DNA from: CAZNFR01 sp964572225
GTDB lineage: Bacteria > Bacteroidota > Bacteroidia > Bacteroidales > GCA-2748055
Direction of reading: 5' to 3'
Length of the DNA stretch: 31,465 nt
NCBI GenBank assembly: GCA_964572225.1
Contig: CAZNFR010000039.1
Location: 1 to 31,465, forward strand
A program made the translations under genes and the position numbers. Positions 1 to 8,314 of the stretch are shown here, one piece after another (position 1 is the stretch's first letter; each line of letters opens with the position of its first letter). Below the pieces are notes generated by a model that was given only the letters and a program-made list of their open reading frames with translations, did not search any database and was not told where the DNA came from.

Positions 1-2
1 CC

Positions 3-293
3 ATCAGCAACCTGATCCTTGCCACAAAATGGCCGCCCGAACCCAAGACCCTTCTTGAAAAAATCATGGTCGATACACGTATGGAATACCTGGGGAGGGC
101 CGACTTTGCGAAAATATTCAGACTCCTTTTCCTGGAGGTGAACGAATTGTCAGGTCCCATGGAATTCCGCTCCTGGAAGGATAACATGATCAAACTATTG
201 GATAATTTTTCCTATTTCACCTACGCCGGAAGACGATTATGCGAAGTTGACTTCCAGGAACAGATCCGGGAACTCGAGGAACTCGAATTGTAG
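3..293 (+). CDS. C-terminal fragment of a probable HD-domain phosphohydrolase (5' end outside window)
   Basis: The reading frame is open from the window edge, so the gene starts upstream; a Met at 66 is probably internal because the preceding codons (ISNLILATKWPPEP...) read as good protein. The visible 96 residues contain the pattern I-x-AT-x-x-P-x-x-P-x-x-LLEKI followed by MEYLGRADF and a helical tail ending in ELEELEL. In Bacteroidota HD-domain phosphohydrolases a similar block (AT..P..P....I.CDAD..YLGR.DF) follows the catalytic HD helices, which is the basis of the call. The usual CDAD stretch is MVDTRM here, so a metal-binding Asp-rich segment may be altered. The HD motif itself lies outside the window, so family assignment is tentative. 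Confidence 0.45.
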   Translation: MSNLILATKWPPEPKTLLEKIMVDTRMEYLGRADFAKIFRLLFLEVNELSGPMEFRSWKDNMIKLLDNFSYFTYAGRRLCEVDFQEQIRELEELEL

Positions 294-322
294 AATATTA
301 CTCTATAACATGATTTCTCTCC

Positions 323-353
323 TTGTCAGGCAGATTTGTTTTCGCTAATTTTA
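323..353 (+). promoter_or_regulatory. Candidate Bacteroidota-type promoter for ilvE
   Basis: A TTG at 323–325 lies 20 bases before TAATTTTA (346–353), one mismatch from the TAnnTTTG -7 consensus. Transcription would begin near 360, about 24 bases before the ATG at 384. This supports 384 rather than the upstream TTG at 336 as the translation start. Inferred from sequence only. Confidence 0.4.
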
Positions 354-383
354 CCCTTCAATTCATCATTAATACTTACTTTC

Positions 384-1400
384 ATGGAACTCGACTGGAA
401 AAACCTGGGTTTTGGCTATAGACCCACCGATTACAATGTCAGATGCTATTACCGGGATGGGAAATGGGGTGAACTTGAAATTTCTTCATCCGATTCCATT
501 AGCATTCATATGTCGGCAACCTGCCTGCATTACGGACAGGAAGCATTTGAAGGAATGAAAGCCTACCGGGGTAAAGATGGCAAAATCCGGATTTTCCGCT
601 GGCAGAAAAATGCACAGAGAATGAGAACCTCATCCGTGGGGATCAAACTCGCCGAAGTACCCGATGAATTGTTCCATGAAGCCATTGTCAAAGCCGTGAA
701 ACTCAATGAACGTTTTGTTCCTCCCTATGGTACCGGTGCAGCCCTCTATATCCGTCCCCTGTTGATCGGAACCGGTCCCGAGATCGGGGTAAAAGCCGCC
801 CGGGAATTTCTGTTCATGGTTTTCGTTACTCCTGTCGGACCTTATTTCAAGGAGGGCTTCAAACCGGTAAATATTATGATCGTCAGGGATTTTGACCGTG
901 CAGCACCCCTGGGTACCGGAAACATCAAAGTGGGAGGGAACTATGCCGCCAGCCTCAGATCGGTCGACAAAGCCCGGGAAGCAGGCTATGCTACTGCTCT
1001 TTATCTGGATGCCAAAGAGAAAAAGTATATCGATGAATGCGGCCCGGCGAATTTCTTTGCGATTAAAGGAAATACCTATATCACACCCCTTTCCTCCTCC
1101 ATCCTGCCTTCCATCACCAACCTCAGCCTGCAGGATCTTGCCAGGGATATGGGAATGGATGTGGAGGTAAGGAAAGTCGCGGTCGAAGAATTGGCAGATT
1201 TTGACGAAGCAGGAGCCTGCGGAACCGCTGCTATTATCAGCCCGATCGGAAAAATTGCCGATCCCGATAACAACAAATTCTACAGCTTTGGTGAGGAGGG
1301 AAAACCAGGACCGGTATGCGACAAGCTCTTTCATCACCTCATCGCCCTCCAGCATGGCGATGAAGAGGATAAATTCGGATGGATAGAAATCCTGGACTGA
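384..1400 (+). CDS. ilvE: Branched-chain amino acid aminotransferase
   Basis: This PLP enzyme transfers the amino group between glutamate and the 2-oxo acids of leucine, isoleucine and valine, the last step of their synthesis, in the cytoplasm. The 338-residue product is a fold-type IV aminotransferase of the BCAT type. GTGNIKVGGNYAAS carries the PLP lysine, Lys182; LHYGQEAFEGMKAYR (about 48–62), YIDECGPANFF and ACGTAAIISPIG are family blocks. An in-frame TTG at 336 would add 16 residues, but the ATG at 384 begins the conserved MELDWKNLGFGY sequence and lies just downstream of a plausible promoter. No ilv or leu biosynthesis genes are next to it, so it stands as a single gene between the HD-like gene and the ftsX run. 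Confidence 0.95.
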   Translation: MELDWKNLGFGYRPTDYNVRCYYRDGKWGELEISSSDSISIHMSATCLHYGQEAFEGMKAYRGKDGKIRIFRWQKNAQRMRTSSVGIKLAEVPDELFHEAIVKAVKLNERFVPPYGTGAALYIRPLLIGTGPEIGVKAAREFLFMVFVTPVGPYFKEGFKPVNIMIVRDFDRAAPLGTGNIKVGGNYAASLRSVDKAREAGYATALYLDAKEKKYIDECGPANFFAIKGNTYITPLSSSILPSITNLSLQDLARDMGMDVEVRKVAVEELADFDEAGACGTAAIISPIGKIADPDNNKFYSFGEEGKPGPVCDKLFHHLIALQHGDEEDKFGWIEILD

Positions 1401-1470
1401 TCCCCCGGCTTTTCCCCTGGACTTCGGACACATAAGTTCAGATTTATTTCATTTTCGGCCGAATATTTAG

Positions 1471-1478
1471 TAAATTTG
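1471..1478 (+). promoter_or_regulatory. -7 element before ftsX
   Basis: TAAATTTG is an exact match to TAnnTTTG and lies 20 bases before the ATG at 1498. No clear -33 TTTG is seen at the expected distance. Its position implies a very short leader and argues against the alternative TTG start at 1483. Confidence 0.45.
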
Positions 1479-1497
1479 CCGCTTGTTTATTATAGGC

Positions 1498-2379
1498 ATG
1501 GCAAAGAAGGATTCCCGTATATCCCAGCGAAGACTCAGAAGCTCATATCTCACCTCGGTAGTCAGCATTTCCCTGGTCCTCCTTTTATTGGGGCTGGTGG
1601 GCTTTCTGGTCTTGAATGCGAGGAACGTGAGTAACTATGTGAAGGAAAACATTGGGATCAATATTGAACTCAGGGAGGGAATCCGGGAAGCCGACATGCA
1701 GCAATTCAAGAAAATGTTGGACGCCCGCGAATATGTCAGGGCTACCGAATACATCTCCCGGGAAGAAGCAGCCGTTAGTATGCAAAAGGAATTAGGCGAG
1801 GATTTTATCGCATTTTTGGGTTCCAATCCTCTTCCCGCAACCGTTAAGGTAAAACTTAACGCTCCCTGGGCCAATCCTGACAGCATCTTTTTAATTGAAC
1901 AGGAGTTAAGGGATTACGATCAGTTAGGGGATATTTATTACCAAAAAACCATGCTTCACCAGATTCACGATAATGTACGAAAGATCAGTCTGATCATTAT
2001 CAGTTTCAGCATTCTTCTGCTGGTTATCGCCCTTGCACTCATCAATAATACCATAAGGCTAAGGGTGTATTCCCGAAGATTTATTATCCATACTATGCAA
2101 CTGGTCGGTGCCACGCGTGGTTTTATCCGAAAACCCTTCCTGTGGGCGGGAGTGAGTCAGGGATTTATTGCCGGACTCATTTCCATTGCACTGTTGCTGG
2201 GGATCATATACCTGGCTCAGAATAATATTGCCGATCTCATCAATATTCTGGATCCCGCCATCCTCGGGATCCTTTTTGCTGTTGTGATAGGCATAGGGAT
2301 TCTCATCAGTCTGATATCCACCTTTTTCGCTGTAAATAAATATCTTAATATAGAGAAAGACGAACTTTATTACCGGTAA
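1498..2379 (+). CDS. ftsX: Cell division protein FtsX
   Basis: FtsX is the membrane subunit of the FtsEX ABC-type complex, which controls septal peptidoglycan hydrolysis. The 293-residue product has the family layout: a short basic cytoplasmic start (MAKKDSRISQRRLRS), one membrane segment at about 18–40, a roughly 120-residue extracytoplasmic domain, and three membrane segments in the C-terminal half. NTIRLRVYSRRFIIHTMQLVGATRGFIRKPF is a typical FtsX-permease core. The ATG at 1498 is preferred over the TTG at 1483 because of the promoter element at 1471–1478. The ATPase ftsE is not adjacent, as is common in Bacteroidota. It heads a tight + strand run (2 bp to the next gene). Confidence 0.93.
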   Translation: MAKKDSRISQRRLRSSYLTSVVSISLVLLLLGLVGFLVLNARNVSNYVKENIGINIELREGIREADMQQFKKMLDAREYVRATEYISREEAAVSMQKELGEDFIAFLGSNPLPATVKVKLNAPWANPDSIFLIEQELRDYDQLGDIYYQKTMLHQIHDNVRKISLIIISFSILLLVIALALINNTIRLRVYSRRFIIHTMQLVGATRGFIRKPFLWAGVSQGFIAGLISIALLLGIIYLAQNNIADLINILDPAILGILFAVVIGIGILISLISTFFAVNKYLNIEKDELYYR

Positions 2380-2381
2380 TC

Positions 2382-2642
2382 ATGAATAAACTTAAAAAAG
2401 ACCGCTCCGAAGGATTTCCTCTTGAAAAAGAGAATTACAAACTTCTTGCCATTGGTTTCGCCATAATAATTATCGGTTTTGTCCTGATGATAGGCGGGGG
2501 ATCCGACGATCCAAATGTTTTTAATGAGGATGAATTGTTTAGCTTCAGAAGAACTACCCTTGCCCCCATGGTGGTCCTATTTGGTTTCATCTTTGAGATC
2601 TGGGCCATCATGAAAAAACCTTCTGAAAAATCCGAAGAATAA
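2382..2642 (+). CDS. DUF3098 small membrane protein
   Basis: This 86-residue protein has two predicted membrane helices (about 20–38 and 58–76) joined by a short polar loop containing GGGSDDPNVFNEDELFSFRR. The GGGSDDP...F..R..T.AP pattern and the position between ftsX and uppP match the DUF3098 family, conserved in Bacteroidota and of unknown function. It starts 2 bp after ftsX and ends 9 bp before uppP, so it is almost certainly co-transcribed. The neighbours hint at a link with the cell envelope or division, but nothing in the sequence shows a mechanism. Confidence 0.85.
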   Translation: MNKLKKDRSEGFPLEKENYKLLAIGFAIIIIGFVLMIGGGSDDPNVFNEDELFSFRRTTLAPMVVLFGFIFEIWAIMKKPSEKSEE

Positions 2643-2651
2643 GTTAAAGAA

Positions 2652-3434
2652 ATGAGCGTCATTGAAGCCATTATCCTTGGAATCATTCAGGGACTAACCG
2701 AATTTTTGCCCGTGAGCAGCAGCGGACACCTCGAAATCGGCAAGGTTCTTCTGGGAGCAGATACCGAGACCAGTCTTACCTTTACAGTGGTGGTGCATGG
2801 GGCCACGGTTTTGAGTACCATTGTGGTTTTTTTCGGGGAAATACGAAAGATTATTGCAGGTAGCCTCTCCTTTAAGTATAACGACTCTACAAAATATATC
2901 CTGAAAATCCTGCTCTCCATGGTTCCCGTCTTATTCCTGGGACTTTTGTTTGAAGAACAGATTGAAGGACTCTTTACGGGTAATCTGGTTCTCGTGGGTA
3001 GTATGTTGCTTGTGACCGCATTTTTACTTGGGGTAACCTATTTCAGAAAGAAGGAAGGGAGCCGCAACATTCCCTATCTGGACGCTTTTATCATGGGGGT
3101 CGCACAAGCCCTGGCTGTTATTCCCGGAATATCCAGGTCGGGTGCCACCATTGCTACCGGACTCATGCTGGGGAACAAAAGGGAAGAGGTGGCAAAGTTC
3201 TCCTTTCTCATGGTATTACTGCCCATAATAGGGGCCAACCTGCTGGATCTTACCGGTGGATCAACCTCATTGGACATATCCAATATCTGGGTATTGCTTG
3301 CCGGTTTTCTTTCAGCATTTATCTCCGGACTCCTGGCATGTAAATGGATGATTGGGATCGTAAAGAACGGAAAACTGATCTACTTTGCTGTATATTGCCT
3401 GATTATCGGAACCATTGCCATAATTGCAGGCTAG
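2652..3434 (+). CDS. uppP: Undecaprenyl-diphosphatase (UppP/BacA)
   Basis: This integral membrane enzyme dephosphorylates undecaprenyl diphosphate to the lipid carrier used for peptidoglycan and O-antigen synthesis; overproduction is known to give bacitracin resistance. The 260-residue length is normal. The two diagnostic motifs are present: EFLPVSSSGHL at residues 17–27 (Glu17, Ser22–24, His26) and PGISRSGATI in the second half, with many hydrophobic helices throughout. It lies 9 bp after the DUF3098 gene and 3 bp before truB, so the run is probably one transcript. Confidence 0.96.
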   Translation: MSVIEAIILGIIQGLTEFLPVSSSGHLEIGKVLLGADTETSLTFTVVVHGATVLSTIVVFFGEIRKIIAGSLSFKYNDSTKYILKILLSMVPVLFLGLLFEEQIEGLFTGNLVLVGSMLLVTAFLLGVTYFRKKEGSRNIPYLDAFIMGVAQALAVIPGISRSGATIATGLMLGNKREEVAKFSFLMVLLPIIGANLLDLTGGSTSLDISNIWVLLAGFLSAFISGLLACKWMIGIVKNGKLIYFAVYCLIIGTIAIIAG

Positions 3435-3437
3435 TTA

Positions 3438-4148
3438 ATGAGTGATAGGATATTGAAATACAATGAGTTCCCGGAGCAGGGATTGATTTTCCTTATTGAC
3501 AAGGAGAAGGGCTGGACCTCATTTAATGTGGTAAAAAAAATAAAAATTGATCTGTATAAACAATACCATATTAAAAAAATGAAAGTGGGACATGCCGGAA
3601 CACTGGATCCCCTTGCTACCGGACTCCTAATTGTTTGTGCAGGGAGAATGACGAAAAGGATCAACGAATTTTTGGAGGCCAGAAAGGAATATATTGCCGA
3701 TATTTTTTTGGGTGCAACTACCCCTTCTTTTGATCTGGAGACTGAGGTGGATCAAAAATTTCCTGTTGAGCATATCGACAGGGATAAGGTGGAAGAGGTA
3801 CTGAAAGACTTTTTGGGTGAACAGGAACAAGTTCCCCCGGTGTTCTCAGCCAAAAAACTTTCGGGCAAAAAAGCTTATGAATATGCCAGAAAAGGAAAGG
3901 AAATTGAATTAAAGGCCAACAGGATAAATATTTATGAGTTGGAACTGATCAATTTTGAGTCTCCGGTTGTTACATTAAGGATTCTCTGCAGCAAAGGAAC
4001 TTATATCCGGAGCCTGGCCCATGATCTCGGAAAGGCCCTGGGAATTGGGGCTTACCTCAGGGAACTCCGAAGAACAGCGATCGGGCAGTATAGGGTCGGA
4101 CAGGCATCCGGAGTTGATCAACTTGAAAAGGCAGTTCAGCAAAGTTAA
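3438..4148 (+). CDS. truB: tRNA pseudouridine(55) synthase TruB
   Basis: TruB converts U55 in the T-loop of tRNAs to pseudouridine. The 236-residue protein has the family signature GHAGTLDPLATGLL with catalytic Asp57, then PPVFSAKKLSGKKAYEYAR and a CSKGTYIRSLAHDLG block. It is shorter than the E. coli enzyme because the C-terminal PUA-like domain is minimal, which is usual in this phylum. The ATG lies 3 bp after the uppP stop. Its pairing with queA joins two tRNA modification genes. Confidence 0.96.
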   Translation: MSDRILKYNEFPEQGLIFLIDKEKGWTSFNVVKKIKIDLYKQYHIKKMKVGHAGTLDPLATGLLIVCAGRMTKRINEFLEARKEYIADIFLGATTPSFDLETEVDQKFPVEHIDRDKVEEVLKDFLGEQEQVPPVFSAKKLSGKKAYEYARKGKEIELKANRINIYELELINFESPVVTLRILCSKGTYIRSLAHDLGKALGIGAYLRELRRTAIGQYRVGQASGVDQLEKAVQQS

Positions 4149-4214
4149 CTTTGTTTAAAATATTCCGGAATAGAAGCTGTTACAAATACAAACTTTTAGT
4201 AAATATTTAGTTAA

Positions 4215-5264
4215 ATGAAATTATCCCAGTACAAGTATTCACTGCCCACGGAACTGATCGCTAATTATCCCTCTCCAAACCGGGATGAGTCCAGATTAAT
4301 GGTGCTAAACCGTGAAACCGGTGATATTGAGCATAAAATATTTAAAGATATTATCGATTATTATGATAATGAAGATGTAATGGTATTCAATAATACCAAA
4401 GTCTTTCCGGCCCGTTTATACGGTAATAAAGAAAAAACGGGAGCAGAAATCGAAGTTTTCCTCCTTCGTGAATTGAACAGGGAACAAAGACTCTGGGATG
4501 TGCTGGTAGATCCGGCAAGGAAGATCAGAATAGGTAATAAGTTGTATTTCGGCGAAGGAGACAGCCTGGTAGCTGAGGTGATCGACAATACTACTTCACG
4601 GGGCAGAACCCTCAGATTCCTTTACGACGGGGACTACGACGAATTTAAGAAAACCCTTTATTCTCTGGGTGAAACCCCCCTTCCAAAATTTATAAAAAGA
4701 GAGGTCGAACCCCAGGACAAAGAACGTTATCAAACCATTTTTGCAAAACATGAAGGGGCAGTAGCCGCACCCACAGCCGGTATGCACTTTAGCCGGGAAT
4801 TATTGAAAAGACTGGAGATAAAGGGTCTGGATTTCGCTTTTATTACCCTGCATGTCGGACTGGGTAATTTTCGGACCGTAGATGTCGAAGACCTGACCAA
4901 ACATAAAATGGATTCCGAAAGAATCCTTATCGATGATGAGGCTGCCGAAATAGTCAATTCGGCCAAGGATAAGAAAAAACAGATATGTGCCGTGGGAACC
5001 ACCGTTCTTCGTACCCTCGAAAGCTCAGTTTCTACCCAGGGACACCTGAAAACCTACGACGGTTGGACCAATAAGTTTATTTTTCCTCCCTATGAGTTTA
5101 GCGTTCCCACATCCATGGTCTCTAATTTCCACCTGCCCCTTTCAACCCTTCTAATGATGGTAAGTGCATTTGCCGGCTACGATCTTTTAATGAAAGCCTA
5201 TAAAGTGGCCATCAAGGAGAAATACCGTTTCGGCACTTATGGGGATGCCATGTTGATCCTGTAA
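4215..5264 (+). CDS. queA: S-adenosylmethionine:tRNA ribosyltransferase-isomerase QueA
   Basis: QueA transfers and isomerises the ribose of S-adenosylmethionine onto preQ1 in tRNA, giving epoxyqueuosine at the wobble position of GUN anticodons. The 349-residue length is typical. Signature blocks include ELIANYPSPNRDESRLMVLNR near the N-terminus, EGAVAAPTAGMHFS, HVGLGNFRTV and SNFHLPLSTLLMMVSAFAG. It follows truB after 66 bp that hold a 12-bp palindrome (4161–4172, TATTCCGGAATA), so it may have its own promoter or continue the upstream transcript. The GH3-like gene starts 9 bp downstream. Confidence 0.97.
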   Translation: MKLSQYKYSLPTELIANYPSPNRDESRLMVLNRETGDIEHKIFKDIIDYYDNEDVMVFNNTKVFPARLYGNKEKTGAEIEVFLLRELNREQRLWDVLVDPARKIRIGNKLYFGEGDSLVAEVIDNTTSRGRTLRFLYDGDYDEFKKTLYSLGETPLPKFIKREVEPQDKERYQTIFAKHEGAVAAPTAGMHFSRELLKRLEIKGLDFAFITLHVGLGNFRTVDVEDLTKHKMDSERILIDDEAAEIVNSAKDKKKQICAVGTTVLRTLESSVSTQGHLKTYDGWTNKFIFPPYEFSVPTSMVSNFHLPLSTLLMMVSAFAGYDLLMKAYKVAIKEKYRFGTYGDAMLIL

Positions 5265-5273
5265 TATCCCTGA

Positions 5274-6797
5274 ATGCCCATCATCAGCTCCATAGTAAAC
5301 TGGTTTAACGTGAAAAGGGTATATGCTATTGACCTTTTTCGGGAGTATCCCTTTAACGTACAACAGGAAACTTTTACCCGGCTTGTTGCCTACGCCTCCG
5401 AAACCGAATGGGGGAGTAAATACGGGTACCATGAGGATATGAGCATTGAGGAATTCCAAGAGAAGGTCCCTCTTCAACAATACGAAGACGTAAAACCCTA
5501 TGTTGATCGCCTTCGGGAAGGGGAACAAAACCTTCTCTGGCCTACAGAAATAAAATGGTTTGCCAAATCCTCCGGTACCACCAGCGACAAAAGCAAGTTC
5601 ATCCCTGTAAGTAACGAGTCACTCGAGGATTGCCACTTCAGGGGTGGAAAGGATGTTCTGGCTATCTATACCCATAATTACCCCGATACCAATGTGCTCA
5701 TGGGTAAAGCTCTCACCCTGGGCGGCAGTCACCAAATCAACAATTTCAGTAATCAATCCTATTATGGAGATCTCTCAGCTATTCTGATCGAAAACCTGCC
5801 ATTCTGGGCCACCTTTATCCGTACACCTTCCGCCAGGATCGCACTGATACCTGAATGGGAGAAGAAACTGGATAAACTGGCGAATCATACCATAAACGAA
5901 AATGTTACCAATATCTCCGGGGTGCCTTCATGGGTATTGGTATTTATCAAGTATATCCTCGAGGTAACCGGTAAAAAGAATATTCTTGAGGTTTGGCCCA
6001 ACCTGGAACTGTTTACCCACGGAGGCGTAAGTTTCACCCCTTACCGTGAACAGTTTAAAGCTGTGATCCCAAATGAGAAAATGAGGTATATGGAAACCTA
6101 TAACGCCTCAGAAGGGTTTTTTGCCATTCAGGACGACCCTGCCGTGAATGATATGCTGCTCATGCTGGACTACGGGATCTTTTATGAGTTTATTCCCATG
6201 GACCACATCGAGGATCCCAATCCCCCGGTGCTTACAGTGAAAGATGTAGAGCTTTATAAGAATTATGCCATTGTGATCTCCACTAACTCGGGACTCTGGC
6301 GATATGTTATTGGGGATACGGTTTATTTCACCTCCCTTTTCCCCCATAAGATCAAGATATCCGGACGTACACGGCATTTCATCAACGCCTTTGGTGAAGA
6401 GGTGATCATTGATAATGCCGAAAAAGCACTCCGGGAAGCCTGTGAGGTTACGGGCGCCGTGATCAGTGAGTATACCGCAGCTCCGATTTATATGGGAGAC
6501 AATGCCCAGGGTTCTCACGAATGGTTTATAGAGTTTGAGAAACAACCCTCCGACAGGGAACTATTTATTGACACCCTGGACCAGAGCCTTATGAAAGTGA
6601 ATTCAGACTACGAGGCTAAAAGATATAAAAGCATCACCCTGGTAAGGCCTACCCTCAGAATTATGCCCGAAGGCACTTTTTACAAGTGGTTCCGGATGAA
6701 AGGAAAGCTGGGAGGACAGAATAAAATGCCCCGTCTTTCCAATAATCGCAAATATGTGGAAGAACTGATGGAAATTATCAATTCGGATAAGTCATGA
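5274..6797 (+). CDS. GH3 auxin-responsive promoter family protein (acyl-adenylating enzyme family)
   Basis: GH3 proteins belong to the ANL superfamily, which adenylates carboxylic acids; plant members conjugate amino acids to jasmonate or auxin. The substrate of bacterial members is unknown to me. The 507-residue product shows the ATP-binding motif KSSGTTSDKSKFIP at residues 98–111, the YMETYNASEGFF motif, and WRYVIGDTVYF before the C-terminal cap domain. No signal peptide is visible, so it is probably cytoplasmic. It lies 9 bp after queA and overlaps the next gene by 4 bp, so it is co-transcribed. The queA–GH3 neighbourhood recurs in Bacteroidota as far as I recall. Confidence 0.88.
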   Translation: MPIISSIVNWFNVKRVYAIDLFREYPFNVQQETFTRLVAYASETEWGSKYGYHEDMSIEEFQEKVPLQQYEDVKPYVDRLREGEQNLLWPTEIKWFAKSSGTTSDKSKFIPVSNESLEDCHFRGGKDVLAIYTHNYPDTNVLMGKALTLGGSHQINNFSNQSYYGDLSAILIENLPFWATFIRTPSARIALIPEWEKKLDKLANHTINENVTNISGVPSWVLVFIKYILEVTGKKNILEVWPNLELFTHGGVSFTPYREQFKAVIPNEKMRYMETYNASEGFFAIQDDPAVNDMLLMLDYGIFYEFIPMDHIEDPNPPVLTVKDVELYKNYAIVISTNSGLWRYVIGDTVYFTSLFPHKIKISGRTRHFINAFGEEVIIDNAEKALREACEVTGAVISEYTAAPIYMGDNAQGSHEWFIEFEKQPSDRELFIDTLDQSLMKVNSDYEAKRYKSITLVRPTLRIMPEGTFYKWFRMKGKLGGQNKMPRLSNNRKYVEELMEIINSDKS

Positions 6798-7597
6798 ATC
6801 AGTTCTGTCTTTGTGTTTTTCTTTTTCTGTTTTCCGGTACCTGCGGACAGAACTCTTTTAGCCTGATACATAAGATCGCTGTTTCGGCAGGCTTTTTCTT
6901 TACGGCAGAAGATGGAAGTGTCTTTTTTTCTTCCGATGGGATGATAAAGAAATACCAGGTCTCGAAAGATACCTTATACAGTTATGATTATCGGCGATTT
7001 GGCAAGCCGGTATATATTGATTCTTCCAATCCGGAAATGGTAGCCGTATATTTCGGTGATCAGGAGCGGCTGCTTCTGTTAGACGAAAAATTAAAAGAGG
7101 TTACCCGTCCCTTTTTCGTGGATGAGATCGAAATGTACGATGTGGGGTCCGTTGTGGCTACCGATGGAAAAGAGTTGTGGTTTTATGATTCCTATCAGAA
7201 TCACGTTACCAAATTCAACGAGGTGTATATCCCGATTGCCCGTTCCCGGACCTTGAGCAACTGGGTTACCACAGGTGATCGACCCCTCTTTATGACCAGT
7301 AGTCCGGGTTTGCTCTTTCTCAATTATCCCTCCTGGGGAATCCTGGTCCTGGACCGTTTCGGGGATTACAGAACCACTTACCGCCTTAACGGAATTATCG
7401 ATTTTTATGTAGAGGATAATTATATTTGTTATTATCGAGATAATGCAGTCCTGAAATTTGATATGATCAGTCTTGATACCGAGAAACTGGAATTGCCTGC
7501 GGTACCGGGAATACAGAATGCACAGATCCGGGGATCCTATTATATTATTCAAACTTCAGACAGTATAGAGATTTACATCAGGAACCGGGATTCCTGA
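6794..7597 (+). CDS. Secreted protein of unknown function, possible beta-propeller fold
   Basis: I do not recognise a named family. The 267-residue product begins with a probable signal peptide (MNQFCLCVFLFLFSGTCG, then QNSF), so it is likely exported to the periplasm or outer membrane. The rest is beta-rich with loosely repeated aromatic/Gly/Asp strands (for example VVATDGKELWFYDSYQ and WGILVLDRFGDYRTTYRL), which suggests a small propeller such as a WD40- or NHL-like scaffold; this is inference. The start codon overlaps the stop of the GH3-like gene in an ATGA arrangement, so translation is probably coupled. It is the last gene of the + strand run. Confidence 0.7.
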   Translation: MNQFCLCVFLFLFSGTCGQNSFSLIHKIAVSAGFFFTAEDGSVFFSSDGMIKKYQVSKDTLYSYDYRRFGKPVYIDSSNPEMVAVYFGDQERLLLLDEKLKEVTRPFFVDEIEMYDVGSVVATDGKELWFYDSYQNHVTKFNEVYIPIARSRTLSNWVTTGDRPLFMTSSPGLLFLNYPSWGILVLDRFGDYRTTYRLNGIIDFYVEDNYICYYRDNAVLKFDMISLDTEKLELPAVPGIQNAQIRGSYYIIQTSDSIEIYIRNRDS

Positions 7598-7648
7598 AAG
7601 CAAAAAAGACAATTACCTGAAAAATTATCTTTTTCAAAGGCGATACAT

Positions 7649-7656
7649 TATATTTG
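7649..7656 (+). promoter_or_regulatory. -7 element before the deoxynucleoside kinase gene
   Basis: TATATTTG matches TAnnTTTG exactly in the AT-rich gap after the secreted protein gene. The -33 region is only T-rich. Transcription would begin near 7663, upstream of both the GTG (7676) and ATG (7700) candidate starts. Confidence 0.45.
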
Positions 7657-7699
7657 ATTTTTACCAAAAAAGTACGTGATCACTCCAAAGTCCAAAAAT

Positions 7700-8314
7700 A
7701 TGCATATCTGTGTAGCCGGAAATATTGGTTCCGGCAAAACAACCGTTACCGGTATTCTCGCCAAACATTACGGCTGGGAAGCCCAATATGAGGATATCGA
7801 TGATAATCCCTACCTGAATGATTTTTATGAGGATATGCAAAGGTGGTCCTTTAACCTGCAGATTTACTTTTTAAACTCCCGTTTTAGCTCTATAGTAAGG
7901 ATAAGGCAATCGAACAAAACCGTGATCCAGGACCGGACCATCTATGAAGATGCCTATATTTTTGCCCCAAACCTTCACTCCATGGGATTGATGAGCACCC
8001 GTGACTTTGAAAATTACTTTGCCCTATTTAATCTTATATCCAGTCTGATCCAACCCCCCGACCTACTCATCTACCTGAGGGCATCCATTCCCACCCTGGT
8101 GAATCAGATTAATAACCGGGGAAGAAAATATGAGAATAATATCCGTCTTGATTACCTAAAAAGGCTAAATGAACGCTACGAGGCCTGGATCGAGACCTAT
8201 AATCTGGGAAGATTACTGATTATTGACGCGGATAATTATAACTTTCCAGACAGCCCTGAAGATATTGGCAAACTCATTGACAACATAAACGCAGAACTTC
8301 ACGGACTCTTCTAA
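7700..8314 (+). CDS. Deoxynucleoside kinase
   Basis: Members of this dNK family phosphorylate deoxynucleosides for nucleotide salvage in the cytoplasm. From the ATG at 7700 the protein has 204 residues and begins MHICVAGNIGSGKTT, a P-loop (GNIGSGKT) directly after the first beta strand. An in-frame GTG at 7676 would add eight residues (MITPKSKN) that are not expected in the family. The DRTIYEDAYIFA motif is the catalytic/DRS-like block, and the NNRGRKYENNIRLDYLKRLNERYEAW stretch is the LID/arginine region. The 3' end overlaps the convergent dusB stop by 4 bp (8311–8314). Substrate preference (dA, dG, dC or dT) cannot be told. Confidence 0.9.
   Translation: MHICVAGNIGSGKTTVTGILAKHYGWEAQYEDIDDNPYLNDFYEDMQRWSFNLQIYFLNSRFSSIVRIRQSNKTVIQDRTIYEDAYIFAPNLHSMGLMSTRDFENYFALFNLISSLIQPPDLLIYLRASIPTLVNQINNRGRKYENNIRLDYLKRLNERYEAWIETYNLGRLLIIDADNYNFPDSPEDIGKLIDNINAELHGLF

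Noticed and set aside
630..1433. 267-codon frame on the - strand
   Set aside because: It lies almost wholly opposite ilvE, whose motifs are unambiguous; the - frame has no recognisable protein features.
4161..4172. 12-bp palindrome TATTCCGGAATA between truB and queA
   Set aside because: Short, single, and not linked to a clear promoter; could be chance, so only mentioned within the queA entry.
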